64,000 nt of DNA from Gammaproteobacteria bacterium (GTDB taxonomy: Bacteria; Pseudomonadota; Gammaproteobacteria; Ga0077536): positions 1 to 64,000 of the forward strand of contig JACPPA010000047.1 of assembly GCA_016191285.1 (NCBI GenBank). The letters run 5' to 3'. Positions 9,295-18,541 of this stretch are shown here, piece after piece (the first letter of the stretch is position 1; every line of letters starts with the position of its first letter). Under the pieces are notes generated by a model. That model worked only from the letters and a program-made list of their open reading frames with translations, was not told the origin of the DNA and ran no database searches. The translations under genes were made by a program, and so were the position numbers.

Positions 9295-11531
9295 AGCAGC
9301 CGCGCATCGCGCTCGTGACCGCGGTTTCGCTCTTGAGCCTGTCGATGCTCGCATCATTAATTCTAATGAGCGCCGCAATCCAAAACTCAGGACGTTTCGG
9401 CACACTTTTTTCAACGCTACTCATCACCAATTGCCTGGGGCTGATCGCGTTCGTCGTTCTCCTCCTAATCAATGCCCGCCAACTCATCGGGCAACTACGC
9501 CGACGTCAGCCGGGCGCGCGCTTAACAGTCCGTATGCTCATCATTTTTGTGGTTTTGTCCGTCCTGCCAATGCTGGTCCTCTATGGCTTTTCGGTCGACT
9601 TCCTACGCCGGGGCATCGATAGTTGGTTTGATGTGCGCATTGATCAAGCGCTACACGACGCGCTCGATTTAAGCCGTAACGCGCTTGATCTAAGGATGCG
9701 GGAACTGTTGAGTCAAACCGAAAAGATGGCCGAAAAACTGGTTCAGGGTGACAACTCAACGTCGGTGCTTAATTTGGACGCGCTTAGAAATCCAAACAGC
9801 ACGGTGGTCGCCAATTCCTGGGACGATCCGGGCGCCGACCTCGATTTGATGCGCCGGCATAGCGGCGCCGATGAGCTAACGCTGCTGACTCAACAAGGAC
9901 GGCTGCTCGAATCGAGCAGCGCGGCGGCGAATTTCGTCCCGAATTTGCCGTCCGAGCCGATTCTGCTCCAACTGCGGCAAGGCCGCAGCTACATCGGTCT
10001 CGAGCCCTCGCGCAATGCGGAGCTTTTGATTCGCGTTGCGGTAAATATTCCAAACGCGTCGGTTGACGGCGAACAACGCATCCTGCATGCCCTATTTCCG
10101 CTGGCCGAGCGCATGAGCCGGCTCGCCGAAAGCGTTGAAGGCGCCTTCGCGCAATACAACGAATTGGTCTATTTGCGTGACAAGCTGCAATTGAGCTTTG
10201 TGATGACGCTAACCTTGGTGTTGTTATCCAGTATCGCGACGGCCGCCTGGGCCGCCTTGTATTCCGCGCGGCGGCTGGCCGCGCCGATCAGCGATTTAGC
10301 GGCGGGTACCGCAGCCGTCGCGCAGGGCGATTACACCACCTCGCTGCCGGTGACGAGTGCGGACGAAATCGGTTTCCTGGTCAGCTCGTTTAACGCGATG
10401 ACCCGCCGCATCGCCGCCGCCCGCTCCGAGATCGAGACTCAAAATAAATATGTAAATACCCTGCTGAGTCAGCTCTCGTCAGGCGTGCTCGCACTCGATC
10501 ATCAACTCAAGATCACGACATTAAACGCGAGCGGTCATCAAATTCTGGAAGTGGGAGAAACGGCGCCCATCGGCATCGAACTCACACAGCTTAGTGAATT
10601 CCGCGAACATTTGCGGCCGTTTGTCGAAGGCTTGACGCAGCATCTCGGTTCATCGCAACGTTGGCAACAGGAAGTTCAGATTTTTAGCCGCGGCGGACGC
10701 AAGATGTTGATGTGCAGGGGAACCACGGTATCGTTCGGACCTGAGAACGAACCCGGCCATGTGGTGGTGTTCGACGATATTACGGCGCTGATCAAAGGCC
10801 AGCGCGATGCGGCTTGGTCCGAAGTAGCGCAGCGACTGGCGCACGAAATCAAAAATCCGTTGACGCCAATCCAACTCTCGGCGGAGCGCCTGCGTCAGAA
10901 ATACCTGACGAAAATGGCGCCGGCCGATGCCGACACGCTGGATCGGCTCACGAGTACGATCGTGCAACAGGTCGATACCATGAAAACCATGGTCAACACT
11001 TTTTCAGATTACGCGCGGCCGCCGATGATTAATCAGGAGCGGATAGATCTCAACGACCTGGTCGCCGGCGTGGTGGATCTGTTTAAGAGCGTGAACGGCA
11101 CGGCGTGCTTTGAACTCGATTTTGATCGAACGCTGCCGCCAATTTCGGTCGATGCGGGTCGACTGCGCCAGGTGTTCAACAACCTCATCAAAAACGCCTT
11201 GGAGGCAAGCACGAGCGCGGAGCCAGCCCTGATAACCATCACCACCCGACAATCGCAGTCCACCTCGCGTAATCATGTGGAAGTGCGAATCGCCGATAAC
11301 GGCGAAGGCATTAAAAGCGAGATGCTGGATACGGTTTTCGAACCCTACGTCACAAATAAAACTCGCGGCACTGGTCTTGGCCTCGCGATTGTGAAGAAGA
11401 TCATCGAGGAACATGGTGGTATGGTCACGTTAGAGAACAACAGCGGCCCCGGCGCCAGCGCGATCATCCGCTTACCATTGGACGACGCGCCTACGCAGTC
11501 GAATCCGACGCTGGATAGGAAAGCATCATGA
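9291..11531 (+). CDS. ntrY: NtrY-like transmembrane sensor histidine kinase
   Basis: HAMP, PAS, HisKA (LAHEIKNPLTPIQLSAERL), HATPase (GTGLGLAIVKKIIEEHGG). Confidence 0.9.
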   Translation: MKQPRIALVTAVSLLSLSMLASLILMSAAIQNSGRFGTLFSTLLITNCLGLIAFVVLLLINARQLIGQLRRRQPGARLTVRMLIIFVVLSVLPMLVLYGFSVDFLRRGIDSWFDVRIDQALHDALDLSRNALDLRMRELLSQTEKMAEKLVQGDNSTSVLNLDALRNPNSTVVANSWDDPGADLDLMRRHSGADELTLLTQQGRLLESSSAAANFVPNLPSEPILLQLRQGRSYIGLEPSRNAELLIRVAVNIPNASVDGEQRILHALFPLAERMSRLAESVEGAFAQYNELVYLRDKLQLSFVMTLTLVLLSSIATAAWAALYSARRLAAPISDLAAGTAAVAQGDYTTSLPVTSADEIGFLVSSFNAMTRRIAAARSEIETQNKYVNTLLSQLSSGVLALDHQLKITTLNASGHQILEVGETAPIGIELTQLSEFREHLRPFVEGLTQHLGSSQRWQQEVQIFSRGGRKMLMCRGTTVSFGPENEPGHVVVFDDITALIKGQRDAAWSEVAQRLAHEIKNPLTPIQLSAERLRQKYLTKMAPADADTLDRLTSTIVQQVDTMKTMVNTFSDYARPPMINQERIDLNDLVAGVVDLFKSVNGTACFELDFDRTLPPISVDAGRLRQVFNNLIKNALEASTSAEPALITITTRQSQSTSRNHVEVRIADNGEGIKSEMLDTVFEPYVTNKTRGTGLGLAIVKKIIEEHGGMVTLENNSGPGASAIIRLPLDDAPTQSNPTLDRKAS

Positions 11532-12904
11532 GTGGGCAAACGATTTTAGTCGTCGACGACGAACCGGATATTCGGGTGTTGCTGAAGGAGATCCTCGACG
11601 ACGAAGGGTTCGAAGTGACGGTCGCGGAGAATGCGACGCAAGCTCGCGAAGCACGGCGTAAGCGGCGTCCTGATCTAGTGTTGCTCGATATTTGGATGCC
11701 GGATACCGACGGGATAACGTTACTTAAGGAATGGTCCGAAAGCAATGCGCTCGATAGTCCGGTGATCATGATGTCGGGCCATGGCACGGTCGAGACCGCG
11801 GTCGAAGCGACCCGTCTCGGCGCTTATGACTTTATCGAGAAGCCACTGTCCATCGCGAAGCTCCTGCTCACGATCCAGCGGGCCCTCGAAGCGACCAATC
11901 TGCGGCGCGAGAACGTGGGATTAAGACGCGGCGGGTCCCTCCAGGCGCAACCGATTGGGCGCGGGCGCGCAATGGAACAGCTACGCGCGAACTGCCGCCG
12001 CATTGCCCAACACAAGACCGCCGTCTTTATATCTGGCGAATCGGGTTCCGGGAAGGAAGTGGTTGCGCGCTTCTTGCACGAACACAGTCCGCGGGCCAGC
12101 GGCCCCTTCATCGCGGTCGGCGTGGCGGGATTGGCGCGCGAGAATCCCGACAACGAATTATTCGGCGTCGAAGATGGCGGACGCGTGACCTACGGCTCGC
12201 TCGAACAGGCGAACGGTGGCACCTTATTCCTAAAAGATATCGCGGATATGGATTTGAGCACGCAGGCGCGGCTTTTAAGCGCGTTGGAGCAGAATTCAAT
12301 GCTCCGAGTGGGCGGACGAGATGCAGTGGCAATCGATGTGCGAATTGTCGCCGCGACCCGGCGCAATTTGGCCCTCGAAGTCACCGCCGGCCGCTTTCGC
12401 GACGATCTTTTCTATCATTTAAATGTGGTGCCGCTGCAAGTCCCGGCGCTCCGCGATCGAGTGGAGGACCTCGACGAATTGCTCACCCATTACGTCACGT
12501 ATTTTGTCGCGCAGGAAGGTCTGCCACGGCGTGATTTCTCAGCCGCGGCAAAAAGCCGGATGCGCGAGTATCGCTGGCCCGGCAATGTTCGCGAACTTAA
12601 GAACCTCGTCCAACGCTTGTTGATTCTGGGCAACACCGAGCAAGTGGAAGCCCATGAAATAAGCGCGGCGCTGGGTGTGCGCGCACCCGTCGACACCGAG
12701 AATCTGCAACCCGGATTTGAATTGCCGCTACGCGAAGCGCGCGAACGCTTTGAAAAAAGCTATCTCGAATTTCAATTGCAACAATGTGACGGCAGTGTCA
12801 GCAAAGTGGCGGAACGCGTCGGCATCGAACGCACGCACCTCTATCGCAAATTGCGGAGTCTGGGTATCGACCCGCGGCAAATCAAAGAAGCGGTTAAAGA
12901 ATAG
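11528..12904 (+). CDS. ntrX: NtrX-like response regulator with degenerate AAA+ domain and Fis-type HTH
   Basis: Receiver ILVVDDEPDIRVLL, Walker A GESGSGKE, C-terminal HTH VSKVAERVGIERTHLYRKLRSLGI; overlaps ntrY. Confidence 0.9.
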   Translation: MSGQTILVVDDEPDIRVLLKEILDDEGFEVTVAENATQAREARRKRRPDLVLLDIWMPDTDGITLLKEWSESNALDSPVIMMSGHGTVETAVEATRLGAYDFIEKPLSIAKLLLTIQRALEATNLRRENVGLRRGGSLQAQPIGRGRAMEQLRANCRRIAQHKTAVFISGESGSGKEVVARFLHEHSPRASGPFIAVGVAGLARENPDNELFGVEDGGRVTYGSLEQANGGTLFLKDIADMDLSTQARLLSALEQNSMLRVGGRDAVAIDVRIVAATRRNLALEVTAGRFRDDLFYHLNVVPLQVPALRDRVEDLDELLTHYVTYFVAQEGLPRRDFSAAAKSRMREYRWPGNVRELKNLVQRLLILGNTEQVEAHEISAALGVRAPVDTENLQPGFELPLREARERFEKSYLEFQLQQCDGSVSKVAERVGIERTHLYRKLRSLGIDPRQIKEAVKE

Positions 12905-12915
12905 CGAGCCGCACG

Positions 12916-13230
12916 ATGGCCTCGACCTTGAGCGAGCGGCTTGAACAACTGCTGGCAAGTGGCGCCGAGACCGCGGTGTTGCGCTTCAGCCTCGGCAACG
13001 CCTATCTCGCGACCGAACCCGCGCGCGCGATACCGCACTTAACCCGTGCAGTCGAACTCGATCCGCAGTATTCCGCCGCGTGGAAATTGCTGGGCAAGGC
13101 CATGGTGGCCACGGCGCGCAGCGCCGAGGCTCGCGCCGCGTTTCAACAAGGGATCCAGGTTGCCGAAACCAAGGGCGACGTACAGGCGGCGAAAGAGATG
13201 CGCGTGTTTCTCAAACGTGTAAAAGATTAG
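12916..13230 (+). CDS. TPR-repeat protein
   Basis: TPR-like helices (RFSLGNAYLATEPARAIPHLTRAVELDPQYSAAWKLLGKAM). Confidence 0.8.
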   Translation: MASTLSERLEQLLASGAETAVLRFSLGNAYLATEPARAIPHLTRAVELDPQYSAAWKLLGKAMVATARSAEARAAFQQGIQVAETKGDVQAAKEMRVFLKRVKD

Positions 13231-13244
13231 AACCCATCCACTAA

Positions 13245-13331
13245 GGAAGCTCTGCAAAAGGCAGAGCTTCCTAAAGGCACAGGGAGGTGCCGTACTCTGA
13301 AAAGTCCAGGATGGACTTATTCAGAGTTTCA
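13245..13331 (-). mobile_element. IS5-like MITE, copy 1 (87 bp; inverted relative to copies 2 and 3), TSD CTAA at 13241-13244 and 13332-13335
   Basis: Termini GGAAGCTCTGCAAAAG and TGAAACTCTGAATAAGTCC; serial hairpins; perfect 4-bp flanking duplication. Confidence 0.8.
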
Positions 13332-14303
13332 CTAATCCGCGTTTAATTCGAGGCTTCCGATTAAGTCACTAACGTGGGCGATATTGTGTCGCGCCAGATA
13401 AGCCATGATGCCTGCGTTGATCTCGCGACACACCAGCGGTTCGTAGAACAGGCTGGTGCCAATTCCAACCGCGGAGGCGCCCGCCAACATGAATTCGACC
13501 GCGTCATCGGCCGTCAGAATTCCACCTTGACCGATGATCGGAATGCGATGCGCGCGCGCGACTTGATAGACCTGAAAAACCTTAAGCAATGCCACCGGTT
13601 TGATCGCGGGACCCGAGAGTCCGCCCTGATTGTTGCCGATCACAGGCCGGCGGCGTTCGATATCGATCGCCATTCCCATCAAGGTATTGATGACCGCGAA
13701 GCCGTCGGTGCCAGCTTCGATGCAGCGACGCGCGTTCTCACCGATATCGGTTTGATTCGGCGAGAGTTTGGTAATCAGCGGTTTGTGCGTGGCGCGCCGG
13801 CACGCCGCCACCACGCGTGCCGACATTTCAGGGCTGTTACCGAAGGCGACGCCGCCTTCTTTGACGTTTGGACACGAGATGTTGATTTCGATTGCGTCGA
13901 TGGGCGAATCGTCGAAGATCCGCGTCACTTCTTCATACTCTTCGACGGTCGAGCCGGAGACATTCGCGATAAACCGCGTCTCGCGAAAATCGAGTTTGGG
14001 CAGAATGTCGTGGACCACTGCGTGCGCCCCGGGATTCTGCAGGCCGATCGCGTTCAACATGCCCGATGGCGTTTCAACCACACGATGCGCCGGATTACCG
14101 AGCCGCGGTGCGAGGGTCGTGCCCTTGAGACATACCGCGCCGACCTCGGCGTGCGAAAAACCCTGGACGCGCGTGTACTCTTCGCCAAATCCCACGCAGC
14201 CCGACAACAATACCAGCGGCGTCGCAAATTCCATTCCGCAAAACATAAGCTGCAAGCGCGAACCTTGCACGTGATTTGCTTCTAATGGGGTCACCGCTAC
14301 CAT
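13332..14303 (-). CDS. pyrD: Dihydroorotate dehydrogenase, class 1B-like
   Basis: IEINISCPNVKEGGVAFG, GLSGPAIKPVALLKVFQV, GQGGILTADDAVEFMLAGASAVGIGT; start at MVAVTPLEA. Confidence 0.9.
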   Translation of the reverse strand: MVAVTPLEANHVQGSRLQLMFCGMEFATPLVLLSGCVGFGEEYTRVQGFSHAEVGAVCLKGTTLAPRLGNPAHRVVETPSGMLNAIGLQNPGAHAVVHDILPKLDFRETRFIANVSGSTVEEYEEVTRIFDDSPIDAIEINISCPNVKEGGVAFGNSPEMSARVVAACRRATHKPLITKLSPNQTDIGENARRCIEAGTDGFAVINTLMGMAIDIERRRPVIGNNQGGLSGPAIKPVALLKVFQVYQVARAHRIPIIGQGGILTADDAVEFMLAGASAVGIGTSLFYEPLVCREINAGIMAYLARHNIAHVSDLIGSLELNAD

Positions 14304-14309
14304 TGGCCC

Positions 14310-14798
14310 ATGCTTCACGTCGTACTTTATCAACCGGAAATTCCGCCGAACACGGGCAATATTATACGGCTTTGCGCCGCGGTCGGGGCGACCCTGCATC
14401 TGATTGAACCGCTCGGTTTTCACTTCGACGACAAGACCCTGCGCCGCGCGGGACTCGATTATCACGCATTGACGAAGGTGCTTCGTCATCCGTCCCACGC
14501 CGCGCTGCTCGCGGCGGCGCCGGCACGACGAATGATTGCGCTGACCACCCGCGGCACACAAAGCCTCTACGCGTTCCAATTCGAGCGCAATGATCTGTTG
14601 GCGTTTGGGGCGGAGACGAGCGGGCTACCGGCGCATGTCCGTGACGAGATCCCGGCGAGCCACCAACTACGGATCCCGATGCGAGCCGCATGCCGCAGTC
14701 TCAATCTCGCGAACGCGGTTGCGATAACGCTCTATGAAGCCCTGCGTCAATGCGATCCGAGCAGCCGCGCTCCCCACCTGGCGCCCGGCGCTAGCTAG
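14310..14798 (+). CDS. trmL: tRNA (cytidine(34)-2'-O)-methyltransferase
   Basis: SPOUT family: VVLYQPEIPPNTGNIIRLCAAVGATLHLIEPLGF ... LRIPMRAACRSLNLANAVAITLYE. Confidence 0.95.
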   Translation: MLHVVLYQPEIPPNTGNIIRLCAAVGATLHLIEPLGFHFDDKTLRRAGLDYHALTKVLRHPSHAALLAAAPARRMIALTTRGTQSLYAFQFERNDLLAFGAETSGLPAHVRDEIPASHQLRIPMRAACRSLNLANAVAITLYEALRQCDPSSRAPHLAPGAS

Positions 14799-14852
14799 CA
14801 AATAGCGAAGCGGAAATATCGACCACCCTACGGCTGACAGGTGTTAACGTTT

Positions 14853-14927
14853 CGTCATTCCGGCGCAAGCCGGAATCCAGGAGATTGAGTTATTCGACTG
14901 GGTCCCGGCGTTCGCCGGGACGACAGC
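14853..14927. repeat. Dispersed palindromic intergenic repeat (two-hairpin unit), copy A
   Basis: CGTCATTCCGGCGCAAGCCGGAATCCAG ... TGGGTCCCGGCGTTCGCCGGGACGACAG; related unit inverted at 43111-43204. Confidence 0.8.
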
Positions 14928-15053
14928 GGTGAGATCCCCAACGTTCGCCGCATCGCTACTACCGGGTCGCCCTTTTTGCTCTTCCATTTAGCGCTGCCGT
15001 GCGGGCAACCTCGCACAATCAAACCTTGGCGAAGTCCGCCTCGCGGAACGGGC

Positions 15054-18000
15054 CTACCAAGGCTCACGCGTATAGATCACCTTGTTTGATCCGGAATAGA
15101 TCCCGAAATCGACGCGTGCCGTCGGATCCTGGTTATAACTTCCAGTCCCGGCCCAATCGAATTGCAGCCAGGTCTGGTTAGCGACCGCAAGGTCGTAGCG
15201 CAAATTGGCGTAGCCGGTATTGCCCTGGCCGGGCGGGCTGAACACAAAGCCGGAACGCCCGAGCAACAGCGGGCTGTTGGCCACCGCGGCAACGGTCGTG
15301 GCGGCCGCTTTGATCGGGATCGACGCGACGCCAGTCGCAGGCGTTGCGAGCGAGCTCGAAAGCGCGATTCCCGCGAGCGGGATTGTCGTGCACTGGTCGA
15401 TGGGATTCGTCACGAACGCGCCGCCGCCGGTGTAATTCTCCACCAACGCGTTGGCCGTCACCGCCAGTAACTCGGACCCGAACCCGCTGCTTAAACGCAA
15501 CCTGCCCCACAGGAGCTGTTTATCGTTAATGGTCGTCGCGTTGCCATCGTCGAAGGCGATCCCGTTACCCGCGGTCGCGGCGCCAAATCTGGCTGGGTTG
15601 GAGGCATAGATCACGCCGTCGGCATCGATGACATTAATGCTGAGCGCGATCTCGGCATTGAACGGCGCGACCGGCGCGGCGCGGCTGAAAGCAATACCGC
15701 TGCCCGCACTGAACGTCAGCGTGCCCATGCCATTTCCGTTATCGACAATCACCGGATCGGTGGCGGGAACCAGCACCGTATTCAAAGCGCCGGCCAGTGC
15801 TTGATAGGTCTTGCCGGCCAGACTTGAATTGGTCATGCGCCAAAAGCTGCCGGTGTAATTTCTGGCGGTGGCTCCGAACGCATTGAGCGCCGTGATCCTC
15901 AACACTGGGGCGATTTTATAGGTCGTCGGCTGACCGAGGTAGGTGAACCCGCCACCACTGCAGCCGGGGTTGAACACGGGGGTGTTGAAGGCGACGCCAA
16001 ACGCGGCGGGGGTGAAGCGACCGACGACGACGGTTGAACTCGGCACGCTCATTCCCGCGGTGCTCAGGAAATTCGTCACGCTCGAGCTCAACGTGGCGCT
16101 GCCGACTTCGGTGTACTGCAATGTACCGACGGTCGCGGCGCCACCCGCAAACGCTGCCTGGGCGACGCTCCCATTGTTCAAGGTGCCCAAAATGCCGGTC
16201 GCGGGCGTAAAAGGGGTCGCAACATTCAATAGCGTCGGCCAGGCGTAACTCGGCGTCGTGGTGTTATCGGCGAGGTTGGCGCCGGCTGCCGGGCTGCCAG
16301 AATTCGAAGGGTCGTCGGCGGATTGCCACAAGACGGCGCGAACTTTGGCGCTGAAATTGACACCGGCCTTGGTGAACACCGTGCCGGTCGCTGACGAGGC
16401 CCCAGGATTTGCGACCCCACTCGCACTGATATTTTCAAGACTTAACGCAAACGGGCGCGTCGTCAGCGACGCCGACGCCCCCGTAATGTCGACGCCGGTG
16501 GCGAAGATCCGCGAGTCGTCGCGAAGGTTGAGGACATACTTGCCGACATCGCTAGTCGCCAGCGAAAACGTCGTGACGCCTGTCGCGAAACTCAAAGTGA
16601 CATTGTCGACGCCCGTGCCGCCAGGCGGCGCATTCGGCAGACCGACGCCGCCAATCGAAGGCGCGCTGCCGCCGGGATCGGCGCCGACCCGCGTGACCCA
16701 GGCGTCGAGCGTTTTATTACCGCTATAACCGGTTGCGATAGCGCACAATCCGCTGACCGGATCCTGGCGCCAGAATTCGGCCTTCATCCGATGCGCGCGC
16801 CCGGCAACGAGCGTGGTCCCGAGCGCGTCCGTCGCGCTCACGACCAAGGCATTGGTCTGAAATGCGATCGCGGAGGAGGTCGAAGTGGTCACGCCACCGG
16901 TCGAATCGACGACCGTGACGGTGACGCTGTCCGCATGCGCATCGGCTAAATTAAGCGCAACGACGCCATTGTCCGTGCCAGCCCCGCTACCGCTGTAAAC
17001 GTAACGCGCGGCCCCGCTGTCCGCCGCTCCGACGGTTAGCGCGCCGGTCGCCGTCACGACCGACCAGTCCCCGTGGGCCGTCGAGGTACTGATGCTGATC
17101 GTGCCGGCGTAGTTCGCGAGCGTCGCACCGGTCGCGTCCACGGCAGTGATGGTGATCGGTTTTGCCGCGCAGGTACTGCCCGTCGCAGTACCGATATCGA
17201 TACTAAAACCGGCGAGCGCGCTGGCGCCCGCGCAGGTCGAGACACCGGCGAGCGCGGCCTGCTCCACCGCGGTATGGGTCAAGGCTAGATTATCGCCGAA
17301 AGAGACCGCGTCGGCCGAGATTACCGCACCCGTGATCGCGGCGTTATCGTTGAAACTAATTGTCGTATTGCCATTATTACCGCCATTACTGTTGCCGTTG
17401 CCGTTGTCATTGCTGTTCGGGGCGTAAATGATGCCGTTGATGGTCGCGTTATTCCGCAGTACAAAAGATGCACCGGAATAGAGAAAGAACCGCAGATTGG
17501 TAGCGCTGCCACCCGCGTTCATCGAAACACTATCGCTGCCGGACGCGCCCACAGCGGTTTGGACAAAAATATTAACGACCCCCGACGGGCTCACGGTGAG
17601 GGTGCCGTTGTTACTGAAGATTAAGGTGTCGATGTAGTAGGTACCGGGCGCGAGTTGCACGGCGCCCCCGCCGACATTGAGCGTTCGAATGTTATAGGTG
17701 CCGCCCGAGAACACCGTGGTCGAACCGACCGTGACCGTTCGATAGGAGCCCGCGGGTAGCGTGGCCGCATTGCGGTCGATCGTGCTCGAGTTGCCCGGGA
17801 ACGTCGTGGGGACCAGCGCTGGAAAGCCCGGACTGCTGCTGACGATGCGCGCGCTCGCGGCATCGATGGCCTTGTTTGATCCACCGTTGCCGCTGATCGA
17901 CTTCGTCGATGTGCCATTATTGACGGTGCCCGAACCGATGCTCAGGGTGCCGGCGACAACCGGATATGATGCCGGCAGACTGCCACAACTGGCCGCGTCG

Positions 18001-18101
18001 ACGGCGACTGATCCGACACTGGTGGCCATCGCGATCGCCCACGGCACCGCGCGCCAGAACGCACGATCGCACAGTGCCACTAGACCCACGGCATGCCTCA
18101 T
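15054..18101 (-). CDS. mshQ: MshQ-like DUF6701 domain protein
   Basis: Large secreted protein at the distal end of the MSHA locus; C-terminus RVDFGIYSGSNKVIYTREPW typical of DUF6701. Confidence 0.85.
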   Translation of the reverse strand: MRHAVGLVALCDRAFWRAVPWAIAMATSVGSVAVDAASCGSLPASYPVVAGTLSIGSGTVNNGTSTKSISGNGGSNKAIDAASARIVSSSPGFPALVPTTFPGNSSTIDRNAATLPAGSYRTVTVGSTTVFSGGTYNIRTLNVGGGAVQLAPGTYYIDTLIFSNNGTLTVSPSGVVNIFVQTAVGASGSDSVSMNAGGSATNLRFFLYSGASFVLRNNATINGIIYAPNSNDNGNGNSNGGNNGNTTISFNDNAAITGAVISADAVSFGDNLALTHTAVEQAALAGVSTCAGASALAGFSIDIGTATGSTCAAKPITITAVDATGATLANYAGTISISTSTAHGDWSVVTATGALTVGAADSGAARYVYSGSGAGTDNGVVALNLADAHADSVTVTVVDSTGGVTTSTSSAIAFQTNALVVSATDALGTTLVAGRAHRMKAEFWRQDPVSGLCAIATGYSGNKTLDAWVTRVGADPGGSAPSIGGVGLPNAPPGGTGVDNVTLSFATGVTTFSLATSDVGKYVLNLRDDSRIFATGVDITGASASLTTRPFALSLENISASGVANPGASSATGTVFTKAGVNFSAKVRAVLWQSADDPSNSGSPAAGANLADNTTTPSYAWPTLLNVATPFTPATGILGTLNNGSVAQAAFAGGAATVGTLQYTEVGSATLSSSVTNFLSTAGMSVPSSTVVVGRFTPAAFGVAFNTPVFNPGCSGGGFTYLGQPTTYKIAPVLRITALNAFGATARNYTGSFWRMTNSSLAGKTYQALAGALNTVLVPATDPVIVDNGNGMGTLTFSAGSGIAFSRAAPVAPFNAEIALSINVIDADGVIYASNPARFGAATAGNGIAFDDGNATTINDKQLLWGRLRLSSGFGSELLAVTANALVENYTGGGAFVTNPIDQCTTIPLAGIALSSSLATPATGVASIPIKAAATTVAAVANSPLLLGRSGFVFSPPGQGNTGYANLRYDLAVANQTWLQFDWAGTGSYNQDPTARVDFGIYSGSNKVIYTREPW

Positions 18102-18541
18102 GGGCCGGTTGCCGTGGTGACGGTCGCGTCGATGGTGCGACTGGTGAGATCGCCGGTAGCCGCGCCGCCTGCCGTGGCCGTCGAACCGAGCAAGTAGACG
18201 ACGTAATTCGTCGTCCCTTCGGTGACCGCGGTCCTCGAACAGGAGACGCTCACCGAGTATCCGCTCAAGCCCGGCGGATTTAACACGAAGTTCGAATTGC
18301 CACAGCTATTGCTGACCGTGGCGGATCTGATGGCCCACTCCAAGCCGCTCTTGGCCGCGTTGTAGGCGCGCGCGTTTTGCACCGACAGCAGCGTCGTCAT
18401 GTGTTGCGAGGTAGAAATATTGGCAACGAAGGCGGCGAGCGTCGCCAGCGCGGTGATGAGAAACACCACCGCGACGAGCGTGAAGCCGCATTCGCGCGGC
18501 CGTTTTATGCGGGGGACTCGGAACACCGCACGCGATTTCAT
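18098..18541 (-). CDS. mshP: MSHA biogenesis protein MshP-like
   Basis: CGFTLVAVVFLITALATLAAFVANI pilin-like N-terminus; overlaps mshO stop and mshQ start. Confidence 0.8.
   Translation of the reverse strand: MKSRAVFRVPRIKRPRECGFTLVAVVFLITALATLAAFVANISTSQHMTTLLSVQNARAYNAAKSGLEWAIRSATVSNSCGNSNFVLNPPGLSGYSVSVSCSRTAVTEGTTNYVVYLLGSTATAGGAATGDLTSRTIDATVTTATGP

Noticed and set aside
13374-14285. 303-aa plus-strand ORF opposite pyrD
   Set aside because: Antisense shadow of a well-supported gene; translation is Arg/His/Asp-rich with no recognisable domain, as expected for high-GC antisense frames
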